A stretch of 28,897 nt of DNA from a virus. The notes beneath the pieces were generated by a model. That model was not told where the DNA came from. It did not search any database and saw nothing but the letters and a program-made list of their open reading frames with translations. The DNA is taken from IMG/VR virus record IMGVR_UViG_3300030060_002610, positions 1 to 28,897 of that record; one strand, 5' to 3'. A program made the position numbers and the translations under genes. Positions 27,973-28,897 of this stretch are shown here, piece after piece (the first letter of the stretch is position 1; every line of letters begins with the position of its first letter).

Positions 27973-28897
27973 CGATAAGCCCTTGCTGGTATATGTTATC
28001 TGCCACTGCGCGCATCATAAAAGGGGCGACCATTCTGCCTAGGCGCTCTGCTTGCTTTGCGTAGTTGCCGGTTAATATGTAGTCATCTGGCACGCTGAAA
28101 ATTCGTTTGAGCTCGGCAATAGTGAACGACCTATTGTCCCAGTGACATGGTTTAGCGCCACCGTTTGCCGCCGTAGCTAAATGGCATGGGCTCGGCTGAT
28201 GTGGCGAGCATTTCCATAAACCAAAGCGCACTTTGTCTTGCTGGCCTGCGGCGAGTCTGACCAGCCGCTCATATACTGCATATTTTGTTAGGTTTGTTTC
28301 TTCTGCGTCCTCTGTAGTAAACTCTAAACCAACGAATGCATCTTTTAACGGCACCTTATACTTAAATGGTTTAGGGTGCGTCTTGCCCTCTAGGTTTTCT
28401 CGCCATAGGTCTCGCCGTATGCCTACGAAAATAACTCTAGGCCGAGACTGCGGTACACCTAAATATTGCGCGTCTAATAGTCTGCACCTGACCTCATAGC
28501 CGCAGTCCGTGAGTCCTCGCAGTATCTCATTTAGGTAACCTTTAGCCTTGCCTTTGGCTAACCCACTTACATTTTCTGCTACGAATACTTTGCTTTGCAC
28601 GCCTTTGAGTAGGCGCATATACTCGAAAAACAAATCTTCCACGTTAGCCTGCGTGGTATCACTATAGGTTTTTGTCTTGCCCCAATTCTTTTCTGCCTTG
28701 CCCGCTGTACTAAAAGCAGAGCAGGGCGGCGACCCATCGAATATATCTAGCTCGCCCTCGGCTACAGACGCGGCGGCCAATATATCTTCTGCGCCAATAT
28801 CCCTTACATCGTTAGGTAACACGACCGTGTCAGGCCAATTAGCCGTATAGGTTTTTACGGCCTCGGGTATGAATTCATTGACGGCCAATACTTTGCC
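27959..28897 (-). CDS. C5-cytosine DNA methyltransferase, N-terminus cut by window
   Basis: The frame is open to the window end, so motif I and the true start lie outside. Visible motifs are DGSPPCSAFSTAGK (catalytic Cys in motif IV), VFVAENVSGL (ENV, motif VI), GVPQSRPRVIFVG (QxRxR, motif VIII) and RLGRMVAPFMMRAVADNIY (motifs IX-X). The enzyme methylates cytosine at C5 in a short site that cannot be told from here. No restriction endonuclease gene is visible. A likely role is protecting phage DNA against host restriction. The visible part is about 312 residues. Confidence 0.94.
   Translation of the reverse strand, partial: GKVLAVNEFIPEAVKTYTANWPDTVVLPNDVRDIGAEDILAAASVAEGELDIFDGSPPCSAFSTAGKAEKNWGKTKTYSDTTQANVEDLFFEYMRLLKGVQSKVFVAENVSGLAKGKAKGYLNEILRGLTDCGYEVRCRLLDAQYLGVPQSRPRVIFVGIRRDLWRENLEGKTHPKPFKYKVPLKDAFVGLEFTTEDAEETNLTKYAVYERLVRLAAGQQDKVRFGLWKCSPHQPSPCHLATAANGGAKPCHWDNRSFTIAELKRIFSVPDDYILTGNYAKQAERLGRMVAPFMMRAVADNIYQQGLIGGHT

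Noticed and set aside
1-28897. tRNA genes
   Set aside because: I saw no cloverleaf with a TTCGA-type T loop and CCA-like end in the few non-coding stretches.

Overview
The window is part of a double-stranded DNA tailed-phage genome. It encodes both terminase subunits, a P22-type portal, a scaffold, an SU10-type (HK97-fold) major capsid protein, an SU10-type adaptor, tail fibres with a fibre chaperone, and a lysis cassette. I see no tRNA, rRNA, integrase, CRISPR array or cellular housekeeping block. The portal, a gp10-like tail-hub protein, several long 'internal/ejection' style proteins, and the absence of a sheath or classic tape measure point to a short-tailed podovirus. Similar gene sets are common among uncultured marine phages, but the host cannot be read from this sequence.

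Layout. (1) 1-3080, minus strand: an early/replication-type operon, transcribed leftwards from a strong-looking sigma70 promoter at 3125-3153. It holds small unknown proteins, a Zn-ribbon protein, a putative single-strand annealing protein, SSB with the canonical acidic tip, and a Cro/CI-like HTH protein. (2) 3081-3242: a divergent control region. It has back-to-back promoters, a 10-bp palindrome between their -35 boxes, a 16-bp palindrome one base away from a chromosomal parS (ParB) site, and a 5'-leader hairpin on the rightward transcript. (3) 3243-4723, plus strand: a short rightward operon encoding a papain-like Cys-His protein, small unknown proteins, a DUF7694-type protein and a tiny membrane peptide. 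(4) 4709-7155, minus: lysis cassette and accessory proteins, with several small membrane proteins around an M15 endolysin. (5) 7165-28897, minus: morphogenesis, read from right to left. The order is C5 DNA methyltransferase (cut by the window edge), CmoA-like methyltransferase, TerS, TerL, four small very basic proteins, adaptor, tail/fibre genes, fibre chaperone, gp10-like hub, jelly-roll protein, GNAT-like protein, repeat-rich internal proteins, portal, scaffold and major capsid. A GNRA-loop terminator follows the capsid gene.

Working together: the modification genes would mark phage DNA, and TerS/TerL would pump it through the portal into a scaffolded capsid. Adaptor, hub and fibres would close the vertex, while the Ala/Gln-rich internal proteins are candidates for ejection. 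The membrane proteins and M15 peptidase would then release progeny. Most gene junctions are ATGA/GTGA overlaps or gaps of a few bases, which suggests long, translationally coupled operons. Five genes shorter than 60 codons (1606-1776, 4903-5073, 4709-4882, 25110-25169, 25172-25348) were recovered by reading junctions by hand, along with a weaker 25-codon candidate at 4646-4723.

The most unusual items are the parS-like palindrome in the divergent promoter region, the C5-methyltransferase/CmoA-like gene pair, a run of 17 uninterrupted 11-residue repeats in a 718-residue virion-type protein, and the displacement of portal-scaffold-capsid to the end of the late operon.
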